From the NCBI RefSeq assembly GCF_019397265.1, contig NZ_CP068985.1:1116001-1180000 (forward strand): a stretch of DNA of 64,000 nt. The letters run 5' to 3'. This document shows positions 1 to 7,575 of the stretch, piece by piece. The position numbers and the translations under genes were made by a program. The notes beneath the pieces are model-generated. The model was not told the origin of the DNA. It saw only the letters and a list, made by a program, of their open reading frames with translations, and did no database searches. Within the stretch, counting starts at the first letter, position 1. The number at the start of each line of letters is the position of its first letter. This DNA comes from Nonomuraea coxensis DSM 45129. GTDB taxonomy: Bacteria; Actinomycetota; Actinomycetes; Streptosporangiales; Streptosporangiaceae.

Positions 1-1
1 C

Positions 2-418
2 GCCACGGACACGGTCAACTCGCGGGAGAACGACCCGGTCGAGGCGATCCGCGAGCTGACCGGCGGGTTCGGCGCGGACGTCGTCATCGAGGCGGTCGGC
101 CGGCCGGAGACCTACGAGCAGGCGTTCTACGCCCGTGACCTGGCCGGGACCGTGGTCCTGGTCGGCGTGCCGACTCCGGAGATGCGCATCGACCTGCCGC
201 TGCTGGACGTGTTCGGCCGCGGCGGCGCGCTGAAGTCCTCCTGGTACGGCGACTGCCTGCCGAGCCGCGACTTCCCGATGCTCATCGACCTGTTTCTGCA
301 GAACCGGCTGCCGCTGGACAAGTTCGTCTCCGAGACCATCGCGCTCGACCAGGTGGAGGAGGCGTTCGCCAAGATGCACCGCGGCGAGGTGCTGCGTTCG
401 GTGGTGACGTTCCAGTGA
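2..418 (+). CDS. mscR: S-(hydroxymethyl)mycothiol dehydrogenase, C-terminal part (5' end outside window)
   Basis: Open frame from the window edge, about 138 residues. It is the C-terminal half of a zinc-type medium-chain alcohol dehydrogenase: the nucleotide-binding fold continues through '[13 protein letters not shown]', followed by 'LVGVP' and the family's final helix-strand '[17 protein letters not shown]'. The family oxidises the formaldehyde-mycothiol adduct in the cytosol (formaldehyde and nitrosothiol detoxification). The assignment to the mycothiol enzyme rather than a generic alcohol dehydrogenase rests on the tail sequence and on the MBL hydrolase that follows with a 4-nt overlap, the same order as Rv2259-Rv2260 in Mycobacterium tuberculosis. 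The catalytic zinc ligands lie upstream of the window and cannot be checked. Confidence 0.75.
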   Translation, partial: ATDTVNSRENDPVEAIRELTGGFGADVVIEAVGRPETYEQAFYARDLAGTVVLVGVPTPEMRIDLPLLDVFGRGGALKSSWYGDCLPSRDFPMLIDLFLQNRLPLDKFVSETIALDQVEEAFAKMHRGEVLRSVVTFQ

Positions 419-1035
419 TCGACCGGGTCATCACCTCCGGGACGTTCTCGCTGGACGGCGGCACCTGGGAGGTCGACAACAACGTCTGGCTGGTGGGCAA
501 CCACCGCGAGGTCGTCGTCATCGACGCCGCCCACGACGCCGAGGCGATCGCGGCGCGGGTCGGGGGGCGCGAGGTCAGGGCGATCGTGTGCACCCACGCG
601 CACAACGACCACATCAACGCGGTCCGTGAGCTGGCCGAGCGCACCGGCGCCCCGATCCGGCTGCACCCGGCCGACCAGGTGCTGTGGGAGCAGGAGTACG
701 GCGACAAGCTCGGCTACGAGCCGCTGGCCGACGGCGAGCGCGTCGAGGTGGGCGGCTGCGCCCTGGAGATCCTGCACACCCCCGGGCACTCGCCGGGCGC
801 GGTGTGCGTCCACGGGCCCGAGCTGGGCGTGGTGTTCAGCGGCGACACGCTGTTCAAGGGCGGGCCGGGGGCGACCGGGCGGTCCTACTCGTCGTTCGAG
901 ACGATCATCGACTCGATCAGGAAGCGGCTGCTGACGCTGCCGCCGGAGACGGTGGTGCACACCGGCCACGGCGACTCGACCTCGATCGGCGCCGAGGCCC
1001 CGCATCTGGAGGAGTGGATCGCGCGCGGCCACTGA
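415..1035 (+). CDS. MBL-fold metallo-hydrolase, mycothiol-pathway partner
   Basis: A 206-residue metallo-beta-lactamase-fold protein of glyoxalase II type. The metal motif HAHNDH is at about residues 61-66, followed by 'HTPGHSPG', 'SGDTLF' with the bridging Asp, and the C-terminal 'HTGHGDST' His. The GTG start overlaps the dehydrogenase stop as GTGA, so translation is probably coupled. The length matches small actinobacterial hydrolases found next to mscR. A role in hydrolysing S-formylmycothiol or a related thioester is inferred from context; the sequence shows only a dinuclear-metal hydrolase. Confidence 0.85.
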   Translation: MIDRVITSGTFSLDGGTWEVDNNVWLVGNHREVVVIDAAHDAEAIAARVGGREVRAIVCTHAHNDHINAVRELAERTGAPIRLHPADQVLWEQEYGDKLGYEPLADGERVEVGGCALEILHTPGHSPGAVCVHGPELGVVFSGDTLFKGGPGATGRSYSSFETIIDSIRKRLLTLPPETVVHTGHGDSTSIGAEAPHLEEWIARGH

Positions 1036-1064
1036 CGATCACCGGGAGGTAGCTCACTGTGGCG

Positions 1065-1091
1065 GAGGTTACATAGGCAAGCCTAACCTCG
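1065..1091. promoter_or_regulatory. Iron box 1 (IdeR/DmdR-type)
   Basis: Inverted arms GAGGTTA (1065-1071) and TAACCTC (1084-1090). The 19-mer at 1073-1091 matches 13 of 19 positions of the DtxR/IdeR consensus TTAGGTTAGGCTAACCTAA. It lies directly upstream of bfd-bfr, so iron-dependent control is expected; the direction of control cannot be read from sequence. Confidence 0.7.
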
Positions 1092-1102
1092 GTGGGCTAC
1101 TC

Positions 1103-1121
1103 TTAGGCGTGCCTAACCTAA
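1103..1121. promoter_or_regulatory. Iron box 2 (IdeR/DmdR-type)
   Basis: TTAGGCGTGCCTAACCTAA matches 15 of 19 positions of the DtxR/IdeR consensus. Its start is 30 bp (about three helical turns) from the first box and its end is 34 bp before the bfd start. Tandem boxes suggest cooperative binding of an iron regulator, an arrangement known for mycobacterial bfrA. Confidence 0.82.
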
Positions 1122-1155
1122 GGCGCCCGTTCCCGTTGAGAGGCCATCCCCGGAC

Positions 1156-1332
1156 ATGTATGTGTGTGTTTGTCGTGCTGTGACAGAAAATGAGGTGCAC
1201 GACTGCATCGCCGCCGGGGCGAAGAACGCGAAGCAGGTTCGCGACACCACTGGTGCGGGTGGTGACTGTGCCCGTTGTGTGCGGAAGATCTGTGCCATCC
1301 TGAAGCGGTCTGAGGAATTGACGACCGCATAG
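1156..1332 (+). CDS. bfd: Bacterioferritin-associated ferredoxin
   Basis: A 58-residue protein starting 'MYVCVCRAVTENEVHDCI'. Cys4, Cys6, Cys38 and Cys41 form the C-x-C...C-x2-C [2Fe-2S] ligand set of the Bfd family (BFD-like helical fold), with the conserved 'GAGGDCARC' turn. In Pseudomonas and E. coli, Bfd passes electrons to bacterioferritin haem to release stored iron. Its stop lies 22 nt before bfr and the pair sits behind two iron boxes, so store and release factors are probably one operon. The ATG follows a weak purine stretch. The gene is short enough to be missed by automatic calling. Confidence 0.9.
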   Translation: MYVCVCRAVTENEVHDCIAAGAKNAKQVRDTTGAGGDCARCVRKICAILKRSEELTTA

Positions 1333-1354
1333 CCGGATAGCAGGGGGCCCCGTC

Positions 1355-1846
1355 ATGCAGGGCGACAAGCAGATCATCGAACTGCTCAACGAGCAGCTGA
1401 CCGCCGAGCTCACCGCCATCAACCAGTATTTCCTGCACTCCAAGATGCAGGAGAACTGGGGATACACGAAGCTGGCCGACCACACCCGCGACGAGTCCTT
1501 CGAGGAGATGCGGCACGCCGAGCGGCTGACCGACCGCATCCTCTTCCTGGAGGGGCTGCCCAACTACCAGCGGCTCGGCACCCTGCACATCGGGCAGACC
1601 GTCGAGGAGCAGCTGCACGCCGACCTGGAGGTCGAGCTGGGGGTCGTCGAGCGCCTGCGCCCGGCGATCGCGCTCATGCGCGAGAAGGGCGACATCACCT
1701 CGGCCAACATCTTCGAGGACATCCTCCGCGACGAGGAGGAGCACATCGACTACCTGGAGACCGAGCTCGGCCTGATCAACAGCCTCGGCATCCAGCTCTA
1801 CCTGGCCCGTTACGCCAAGACGGAGCCCAAGGACAAGGAATTCTAG
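1355..1846 (+). CDS. bfr: Bacterioferritin
   Basis: A 163-residue four-helix ferritin-like protein that builds a 24-mer iron-storage shell in the cytosol. All ferroxidase ligands are in place: Glu18, Glu51, His54, Glu94, Glu127 and His130. The haem-binding Met52 is present in 'FEEMRHAERL', so this is the haem-containing bacterioferritin type and not a plain ferritin. It follows bfd by 22 nt and shares its iron boxes. Length is normal for the family. Confidence 0.96.
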   Translation: MQGDKQIIELLNEQLTAELTAINQYFLHSKMQENWGYTKLADHTRDESFEEMRHAERLTDRILFLEGLPNYQRLGTLHIGQTVEEQLHADLEVELGVVERLRPAIALMREKGDITSANIFEDILRDEEEHIDYLETELGLINSLGIQLYLARYAKTEPKDKEF

Positions 1847-1921
1847 CCCGCCGAGTGGTTCGCCCGAATCTCCGCGAAGTGGCCCGCTCCGGGGGATCGT
1901 CCAGCTCCTAGGGTGGTCGGC

Positions 1922-2912
1922 ATGACGAGCAAGAACGTTTCCGGCCTGCGGATCTTCCTGGCCGGCGGCGCGGGGGTGCTCGGCCGGCGCGTCATCCCGC
2001 TGCTGGTCGCGGCGGGACACACCGTGGTCGCCACCACCCGGCACGAGGCGCGTACGGGCCTGCTGCGCGACCTCGGCGCCACGCCCGCGCGCGTGGGACG
2101 TCCTCGACGCCCCGGCCCTGGCCGCGGCGGTCCGCGACTCGGGGGCGGACGTGGTCATGCACCAGCTCACCGACCTCGCCCACGGAGACCTGGCCGGCAA
2201 CGCCGCGCTGCGCCGCGACGGCACCCGCAACCTGGTCGACGCCGCTCTCGCGGCCGGGGTGCGGCGGATCGTGGCGCAGAGCATCTGCTGGACGTACGTG
2301 CCGGGTGCGGGCCCCGCCCGCGAGGGCGAGCCCTTGGACCTCGGCGCGCCCGAGCCGCGCCGGACCACCGTCGCGGGCGTGGCCGCGCTGGAGTCGGCGG
2401 TGGCCGAACTGCCCGAATGGGTGGTGCTGCGTTACGGCCTGCTGTACGGGCCGGGCACCTGGTTCGAGCCCGGCGGCGCGCGCGCCGCCGAGGCGCGGGA
2501 GGGGAAGCTGGTGGCGAGCGCCGACGTGACCAGCTTCGTGCACGTGGACGACGCCGCGGCCGCCGCGCTGGCGGCCCTGGGCTGGCCGCCGGGCCCCGTC
2601 AACGTCTGTGACGACGAGCCCGCCGCCGGGCTCGACTGGGCGCCCGCCTTCTGCCGGGCGGTCGGCGCGCCGGCGCCGCCGGTGTCCGGCACGCCGGCGA
2701 ACCCGGCCGCGCGGGGCGCGGACAACGGGCACGCGCGCGGCGACCTCGGCTGGACGCCCGCGTACCCGTCGTGGCGGGAGGGATTCGCGGCCCTCGCCGG
2801 GGATCGCGATATTCCGGACACCGGCTATTCTCGGCGATTCTCGGACAGCAGGGTTGGGCATTCCGGCGGCGGGCATGATGAGTCGATCCACTTTCGCCGG
2901 AAAGCGCGGTAG
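1922..2912 (+). pseudogene. NAD-dependent epimerase/dehydratase (atypical extended SDR), frameshifted
   Basis: The N-terminus from ATG 1922 carries a Rossmann GGAGVLGRR motif and reads in one frame to about 2090. The continuation ('AWDVLDAPALAAAVRDSGADVVMHQ...') is in a different frame and runs to 2912. One surplus base in the GC-rich run at about 2083-2096 explains the break: 'LRDLGATPA' joins 'AWDVLDAPAL' after removal of one nucleotide. Both halves are well conserved, so this is a recent frameshift or a sequencing error. The product resembles actinobacterial nucleoside-sugar epimerase-like oxidoreductases; the canonical YxxxK is not clear, as in atypical SDRs. Substrate unknown. Confidence 0.7.
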
Positions 2913-2951
2913 TTTAATCACGACCAGCCGCCTTTTAGTCGTGTTTGCCCA

Positions 2952-3029
2952 GGTCAATGGATAGGTCAACGACGAGTCAAACCGCGCGCTGGAGCCGGGA
3001 AACGATCGCTTAAGGTCCTACGATCGCTT
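2952..3029 (+). promoter_or_regulatory. Direct-repeat operator/promoter of the two-component operon
   Basis: Three GTCAA half-sites (2953-2957, 2965-2969, 2976-2980) are spaced 11-12 bp, the spacing used by OmpR/PhoB-type regulators. A separate 10-bp direct repeat ACGATCGCTT occurs at 3002-3011 and 3020-3029, the second copy touching the start codon. TACGAT at 3019-3024 could be a -10 box giving a leaderless transcript, since no ribosome-binding site precedes the ATG. Confidence 0.45.
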
Positions 3030-3030
3030 T

Positions 3031-3699
3031 ATGACCTGCGTACTTCTCGCCGAGGATGACACCTCGATCTCCGAGCCGCTCGCGCGCGCCCTGCGTCGCG
3101 AGGGCTATCAGGTCGAGGTGAGTCCCGATGGCCCGCAAGCCCTGGAGCGGGCCCTGTCGGGCGGCATCGATCTCATAGTTCTGGACCTTGGGCTGCCGGA
3201 GATGGACGGCCTGGAGGTGGCCCGCCGCATCCGCGCCGAGGGCCACGGGACCCCGGTCCTGATCCTCACGGCGCGCGTCGACGAGGTGGACACCGTCGTC
3301 GGCCTCGACGCCGGGGCCGACGACTACGTGACCAAGCCGTTCCGGCTGGCCGAGCTGCTGGCCCGGGTACGCGCCCTGCTGCGGCGCGGCACCTCCGAGA
3401 CCCCGGTCGTGCAGGGGGTGCGCATCGACGCCGACTCCCGCCGCGCCTGGATGGGCGACAAGGAGCTGCACCTCACGACCAAGGAGTTCGACCTGCTGAG
3501 GGTGCTGGTCCGCGACGCGGGCAAGGTGGTCACCCGCGAGCAGATCATGCGCGAGGTGTGGGACACCAACTGGTGGGGCTCCACCAAGACCCTCGACATG
3601 CACATCTCCTGGCTGCGGCGCAAGCTCGGCGACGACGCCGCGAAACCGCGCTACATCACGACCGTCCGGGGAGTCGGCTTCCGGTTCGAACGCGAGTAG
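3031..3699 (+). CDS. OmpR/PhoB-family response regulator
   Basis: A 222-residue regulator. The receiver domain covers about 1-118 with the acidic pocket 'AEDD' (Asp9/Asp10), phosphoacceptor Asp52 in 'VLDLGLPEMDG' and the conserved Lys in 'YVTKPF'. A winged-helix DNA-binding domain follows (about 125-220) with 'LTTKEFDLLRVL' and the terminal 'YITTVRGVGFRFE'. It is followed after 4 nt by its cognate sensor kinase. Upstream direct repeats suggest autoregulation. The signal and regulon are not evident. Confidence 0.93.
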   Translation: MTCVLLAEDDTSISEPLARALRREGYQVEVSPDGPQALERALSGGIDLIVLDLGLPEMDGLEVARRIRAEGHGTPVLILTARVDEVDTVVGLDAGADDYVTKPFRLAELLARVRALLRRGTSETPVVQGVRIDADSRRAWMGDKELHLTTKEFDLLRVLVRDAGKVVTREQIMREVWDTNWWGSTKTLDMHISWLRRKLGDDAAKPRYITTVRGVGFRFERE

Positions 3700-3703
3700 G
3701 CGG

Positions 3704-4984
3704 ATGCGCCGTCGACTGCTCACCTCCACCCTGGTCGTCGCGGTCATCGCGGTCCTGTTGCTGGGGGTCCCCCTGGGCGTCGTGGTGAGCCGCCTGATCG
3801 TCGACGAGGCGGCTCAGGAGCTCGGGGCGGAAGCCAAACGTCTCGTGGGAGAGGTCGAGTACGCCCGCGTCCAGGAGACGCCGCTCGACCCTCAGCAACT
3901 GGAACAGAAATACCCGGGCAGATACATCCAGATCTGGGAACGCGGAACCCCCCTCCGGGTGACCGTCGTCGGCACCGCACCGGCGTCCGGTCACCTCATG
4001 ACGGAGGACGCCCAGACCAACACCGGCGTCTACGTACGCATCAGCCGCGACCGCGACCAGGTCGAGCGGGACGTACGGGCCCGCCTGCTGCTCATCGTCG
4101 CCCTCGCCGTCGCCGCCCTGGCGGTGGCCGTGAGCCTGGCCGTCGTGCAGTCCCGCCGTCTGACGCTGCCCCTGCGGGACCTCGCGAAGATCGCCGAGCG
4201 GCTCGGATCGGGCGACGCGCGGCCGAGCAGGCACCGCTACGGCATCCCCGAGCTGGACCGCGTGGCCCAGGTGCTCGACCGCAGCGCGGCCCGCATCTCC
4301 GACCTGCTGACACGGGAACGCGAGTTCGCCACCGACGCCTCCCACCAGCTCCGCACGCCGCTCACCGGCCTCACCATGCGCCTGGAGGAGATCGTGGCCG
4401 CGGCCGACGAGCCGGAGGTCGTCCGCGAGGAGGGCGAGGCGGCGATCGTCCAGGCCGAACGGCTGACCGCGGTCATCGACGAGCTGCTGGCCGCGGCCCG
4501 CCGCCAGCGGCACGCCCAGGCCGAGCCGGTCGCCATCGACGAGGTGCTGATCCAGCAGGTGAGGGAGTGGGAGCCGGTGTTCAAGGACGCCCACCGCGAG
4601 CTGCGGCTGGAGGGGACGCGCGGGCTGAAGGCCCTCGCCACCACCGGCGGGTTCGGACAGGTGGTGGCCTCGCTGCTGGAGAACTCGCTGCGGCACGGCG
4701 GCGGCAGGGTCACCGTCACCAGCACCAGCGGCGACAACTACGTGGTCGTCGAGGTGGCGGACGAGGGTCCAGGCATCGCCGACGAGATCGCCCCCAAGAT
4801 CTTCGAGCGGAACGTCAGCGGCGGCGGGGGCACCGGCCTCGGCCTCACCCTGGCGCGGGCGCTGGCCGCCGCGGACGGCGGGCGGCTGGAGCTGGTGCGG
4901 CGGCGGCCGGCGACGTTCGCCGTCTTCCTGCGGCCGGCCGAGGACGACGGCCGCGGCAACCGGGTGGTCAGCGGTCCTGCGTGA
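3704..4984 (+). CDS. HAMP-domain sensor histidine kinase
   Basis: A 426-residue membrane kinase. TM1 is at about 8-30, a short extracytoplasmic sensor of about 95 residues follows, TM2 is at about 127-149, then a HAMP linker. The H-box is 'FATDASHQLRTPLTG' with His214. The HATPase domain has N-box 'LLENSLRHGG', G1 'DEGPGI' and G2 'GTGLGLTLARALA'. It should autophosphorylate His214 and pass the phosphate to the upstream regulator. The gene starts 4 nt after the regulator and its last 17 nt overlap the convergent GtrA gene. Confidence 0.93.
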   Translation: MRRRLLTSTLVVAVIAVLLLGVPLGVVVSRLIVDEAAQELGAEAKRLVGEVEYARVQETPLDPQQLEQKYPGRYIQIWERGTPLRVTVVGTAPASGHLMTEDAQTNTGVYVRISRDRDQVERDVRARLLLIVALAVAALAVAVSLAVVQSRRLTLPLRDLAKIAERLGSGDARPSRHRYGIPELDRVAQVLDRSAARISDLLTREREFATDASHQLRTPLTGLTMRLEEIVAAADEPEVVREEGEAAIVQAERLTAVIDELLAAARRQRHAQAEPVAIDEVLIQQVREWEPVFKDAHRELRLEGTRGLKALATTGGFGQVVASLLENSLRHGGGRVTVTSTSGDNYVVVEVADEGPGIADEIAPKIFERNVSGGGGTGLGLTLARALAAADGGRLELVRRRPATFAVFLRPAEDDGRGNRVVSGPA

Positions 4985-5450
4985 CGCCCTGCTCGGGCAG
5001 CTCGACCGGAATGGGCTCGGTGGCCTCCAGGAACACCCACTTCTTGTAGGACCAGTAGCGGAAGAGGGTGCCGAGCCCCACGCCGACGATGTTGGCGATG
5101 TTGACCGACAGCGTGTCGTTGAGGCCGAGCGTGTAGGTGGTGAAGCCGATGGTCAGGATGCCCAGGAGCAGGGCGATGCCGTTGAGCAGGAAGAACAGGA
5201 AGTATTCGCGCCCGAGCCCGGTCTGCTCGCGGTGGCGGAAGGTCCAGTAGCGGTTGCCGAGATAGGCGAACGTGGTGGACACGACCGTCGCCACGAGCTT
5301 GGAGGTCAGCGGGCCCAGGCCGATCACGATGTGGCAGAAGTTGAGCAGGCCGGTGTCGATGACGAAGGCCACCGCGCCGATGCTGCCGAACTTGGCCAGC
5401 TCGTGGACCAGGGACGAGAACCGCTCGTAGAGGCGCTTGACGACTTCCAC
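4968..5450 (-). CDS. GtrA-family membrane protein
   Basis: A 160-residue protein with four hydrophobic helices (about 22-42, 48-66, 85-105, 115-135), the GtrA/DPMS-like layout. The family signature 'AYLGNRYWTFRH' is present, and 'FRYWSYKKWVF' closes the last helix. GtrA proteins are proposed to move lipid-linked sugars across the membrane or support glycosyltransferases in cell-wall polymer assembly, which fits the many glycosyltransferases further along. It converges on the sensor kinase gene with a 17-nt overlap. Confidence 0.88.
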   Translation of the reverse strand: MEVVKRLYERFSSLVHELAKFGSIGAVAFVIDTGLLNFCHIVIGLGPLTSKLVATVVSTTFAYLGNRYWTFRHREQTGLGREYFLFFLLNGIALLLGILTIGFTTYTLGLNDTLSVNIANIVGVGLGTLFRYWSYKKWVFLEATEPIPVELPEQGVTQDR

Positions 5451-5586
5451 GGGTCTGTTTCGATCCCTTCTCGCTGCCGGGCTCTTCGCGGCCTGGCTTT
5501 TCGCTGCTCGTCAGCCGGGCTCGATCTGTCCAGCGTACCGGCCGGGTCGTAGGGCCGGTGTCAGACGGATGAACTTACCCGGTGAC

Positions 5587-5629
5587 GGCGTATTCATGAA
5601 ATATCCAGCGATGTTGGGCGTATTCATGA
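5587..5629. repeat. 13-bp direct repeat in the gtrA-purK divergent gap
   Basis: GGCGTATTCATGA occurs at 5587-5599 and 5617-5629, exactly 30 bp apart. The gap (5451-5763) separates the divergent GtrA gene and purK and holds no gene I can support. Exact repeats three helical turns apart suggest a regulator-binding site; the local A/T richness also fits a promoter. Confidence 0.5.
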
Positions 5630-5763
5630 CCTGAGGACTACCCTGCGAGGCGGGCCGCTGGGCGGCCGCGCCCGCGAGGGCACCCGGAACGGCCGCCCAG
5701 CGCCCCCTCTGCGGCGTGGGCCCGCAGACCGCTGGTCCGGACGTGCCGGTAAGCTCACCTGGC

Positions 5764-6912
5764 GTGAGTGCTTACCGCCCCATCGGTCCGGTCGTCGGCA
5801 TCGTCGGCGCAGGTCAGCTGGCCAGGATGTCCCAGCCGCCCGCCATCGCGCTCGGCGTCGAGCTGCGGGTGCTGGCCAATGCCCCCGACGAGAGCGCCGC
5901 CCGCGTCATCGTCGACACGCGCATCGGCGACTACCGCGACCTCGACGTGCTGCGTGAGTTCGCGCAGGGCTGCGACGTGATCACGTTCGACCACGAGCAC
6001 GTCCCCACCGAGCACATCGAGGCGCTCATCGCCGACGGCCACCCCGTGCACCCCGGCGCGGCGGCGCTCGTCCACGCCCAGGACAAGGCGGTCATGCGCG
6101 AGCGGCTCAGCGCCATCGGCGTGCCCTGCCCGGCCTGGGCGCGGGTGTCGTCCGCGGCCGACGTGACGGCCTTCGCCGAGCGGAACGGCTGGCCGGTCGT
6201 GCTCAAGGCGGTGCGCGGCGGCTACGACGGCCGCGGCGTGTGGGTGTGCCGTGACGAGGCCGAGGCCGAGGAGGCCATCGCGACGGGCGTGCCGCTCATG
6301 GCCGAGGCGTTCGTGCCGTTCGAACGGGAGCTGGCCGTCGTGGTGGCCCGCTCGCCGCACGGCCAGGGCGTCAGCTACCCGGTCGTCGAGACCGTCCAGC
6401 AGGACGGCATCTGCGTCGAGGTGCTCGCCCCCGCGCCCGACCTCGACCCCGAGCAGGCCGCGCAGGCCCAGCGCATCGGGCTCACCATCGCCCACGAGCT
6501 GGGCGTCACCGGGCTGCTGGCGGTCGAGCTGTTCCAGACCTCCTCCGGGCTCGTGGTCAACGAGCTGGCCATGCGCCCGCACAACAGCGGCCACTGGACG
6601 ATCGAGGGCGCCCGCACCTCGCAGTTCGAGCAGCACCTGCGGGCCGTGCTCGACCTGCCGCTCGGCTCTCCCACGATGACCTCGCAGGTCGTCGTCATGG
6701 CCAACCTGCTCGGCGGCGACGACCCCGACCTGTTCAAGCGCTACGAGCACGTGCTCGCCCACGACCCCGGCATCAAGCTGCACTTCTACGGCAAGCAGGT
6801 GCGGCCGGGCCGCAAGATCGGCCACGTCACCGCGCTCGGCTCCAACCTCGACGAGGTCCGCGCCCGCGCCCGCCACGCCGCCGTCCACCTCATGACAGGG
6901 GAGTACACGTGA
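5764..6912 (+). CDS. purK: N5-carboxyaminoimidazole ribonucleotide synthase
   Basis: A 382-residue ATP-grasp enzyme of purine biosynthesis (AIR + bicarbonate + ATP to N5-CAIR). The N-terminus 'VVGIVGAGQLARM' is typical of PurK. 'TFDHEHVPTEHIEAL', the ATP-grasp lysine segment 'VVLKAVRGGYDGRGV', 'EAFVPFERELAVVVAR' and 'NELAMRPHNSGHWTIEGARTS' follow in the right order. GTG 5764 was preferred over GTG 5716 because it puts the Rossmann strand at the usual distance from the start; TAAGCT 10 nt upstream may be a -10 box of a leaderless message. purE follows. Confidence 0.94.
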   Translation: MSAYRPIGPVVGIVGAGQLARMSQPPAIALGVELRVLANAPDESAARVIVDTRIGDYRDLDVLREFAQGCDVITFDHEHVPTEHIEALIADGHPVHPGAAALVHAQDKAVMRERLSAIGVPCPAWARVSSAADVTAFAERNGWPVVLKAVRGGYDGRGVWVCRDEAEAEEAIATGVPLMAEAFVPFERELAVVVARSPHGQGVSYPVVETVQQDGICVEVLAPAPDLDPEQAAQAQRIGLTIAHELGVTGLLAVELFQTSSGLVVNELAMRPHNSGHWTIEGARTSQFEQHLRAVLDLPLGSPTMTSQVVVMANLLGGDDPDLFKRYEHVLAHDPGIKLHFYGKQVRPGRKIGHVTALGSNLDEVRARARHAAVHLMTGEYT

Positions 6913-6983
6913 GTGAGCGCAGCGAACGAACCATCAGACACAGCATCGTGATCGTCACGTTGCCGACGAAGGAGGCAGCGTGA
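6909..6983 (+). CDS. 24-codon ORF bridging purK and purE
   Basis: The GTG at 6909 overlaps the purK stop as GTGA, and the TGA at 6981-6983 overlaps the purE GTG at 6980, again as GTGA. The frame encodes 24 residues (beginning [12 protein letters not shown]). It fills the whole 67-nt purK-purE gap, so ribosomes could pass from purK through this ORF to purE by re-initiation. purE also has its own AAGGAGG site inside this ORF. No known domain. It could be a chance frame, but the double exact overlap is notable. Confidence 0.4.
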   Translation: MSERSERTIRHSIVIVTLPTKEAA

Positions 6984-7474
6984 CGATCGGGATCGTCATG
7001 GGGTCGGATTCCGACTGGCCGGTGATGAAGGCGGCGGCCGAGGCGGTCGCCGAGTTCGGGGTGCCGTTCGAGGCCGACGTCGTCTCCGCGCACCGCATGC
7101 CCACCGAGATGATCGACTACGGCCGGCAGGCCGCCTCCCGGGGGCTCCAGGTGATCATCGCCGGCGCCGGCGGGGCCGCGCACCTGCCCGGCATGCTGGC
7201 CTCCGTCACGCCGCTGCCGGTCATCGGGGTGCCGGTGCCGCTGAAACACCTCGACGGCATGGACTCCCTGCTGTCGATCGTCCAGATGCCGGCCGGGGTG
7301 CCGGTGGCGACGGTCGCGGTGGGCGGCGCGCGCAACGCCGGGCTGCTCGCCATCCGCATCCTCGCCGCCGCCGACCCCGCCCTGCGCGCGCGGATGGAGG
7401 AGTTCCAGCAGCGGCTGAAGGAGCAGGCGTACGCGAAGGGCGAGCGCCTGCGCGCCGAGGCCAAGGAGCTGTAG
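6980..7474 (+). CDS. purE: N5-carboxyaminoimidazole ribonucleotide mutase
   Basis: A 164-residue class I PurE that converts N5-CAIR to CAIR. The N-terminus '[15 protein letters not shown]' carries the substrate-phosphate loop, '[11 protein letters not shown]' holds the conserved SAHR, and '[17 protein letters not shown]' and '[29 protein letters not shown]' follow. The GTG start is preceded by AAGGAGG at 4 nt and is coupled to the small upstream ORF. The stop codon lies inside a tandem repeat. Confidence 0.96.
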   Translation: MTIGIVMGSDSDWPVMKAAAEAVAEFGVPFEADVVSAHRMPTEMIDYGRQAASRGLQVIIAGAGGAAHLPGMLASVTPLPVIGVPVPLKHLDGMDSLLSIVQMPAGVPVATVAVGGARNAGLLAIRILAAADPALRARMEEFQQRLKEQAYAKGERLRAEAKEL

Positions 7475-7557
7475 CCGGGACGTCCGCCGGGCTGTAGCCG
7501 GGGCGTGCGCCGGGCTGTGGCCGGAGCGGGCGACGAGCTGTAGCCGGAGTGGCCGCC
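7466..7557 (+). repeat. Four tandem 23-bp repeats spanning the purE stop codon
   Basis: Four contiguous 23-bp units (7466-7488, 7489-7511, 7512-7534, 7535-7557) share the core GCTGTAGCCGG (GTGG in unit 3). The first unit contains the last codons and stop of purE (GAG CTG TAG). The block ends 18 nt before the next gene's start codon, filling the spacer. Confidence 0.85.
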
Positions 7558-7575
7558 AGCGGTTATCGTGCCGGG

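Noticed and set aside
7466..7557. CRISPR-like array
   Set aside because: The 23-bp units are contiguous with no spacers, and no cas genes are present. It is a simple tandem repeat.
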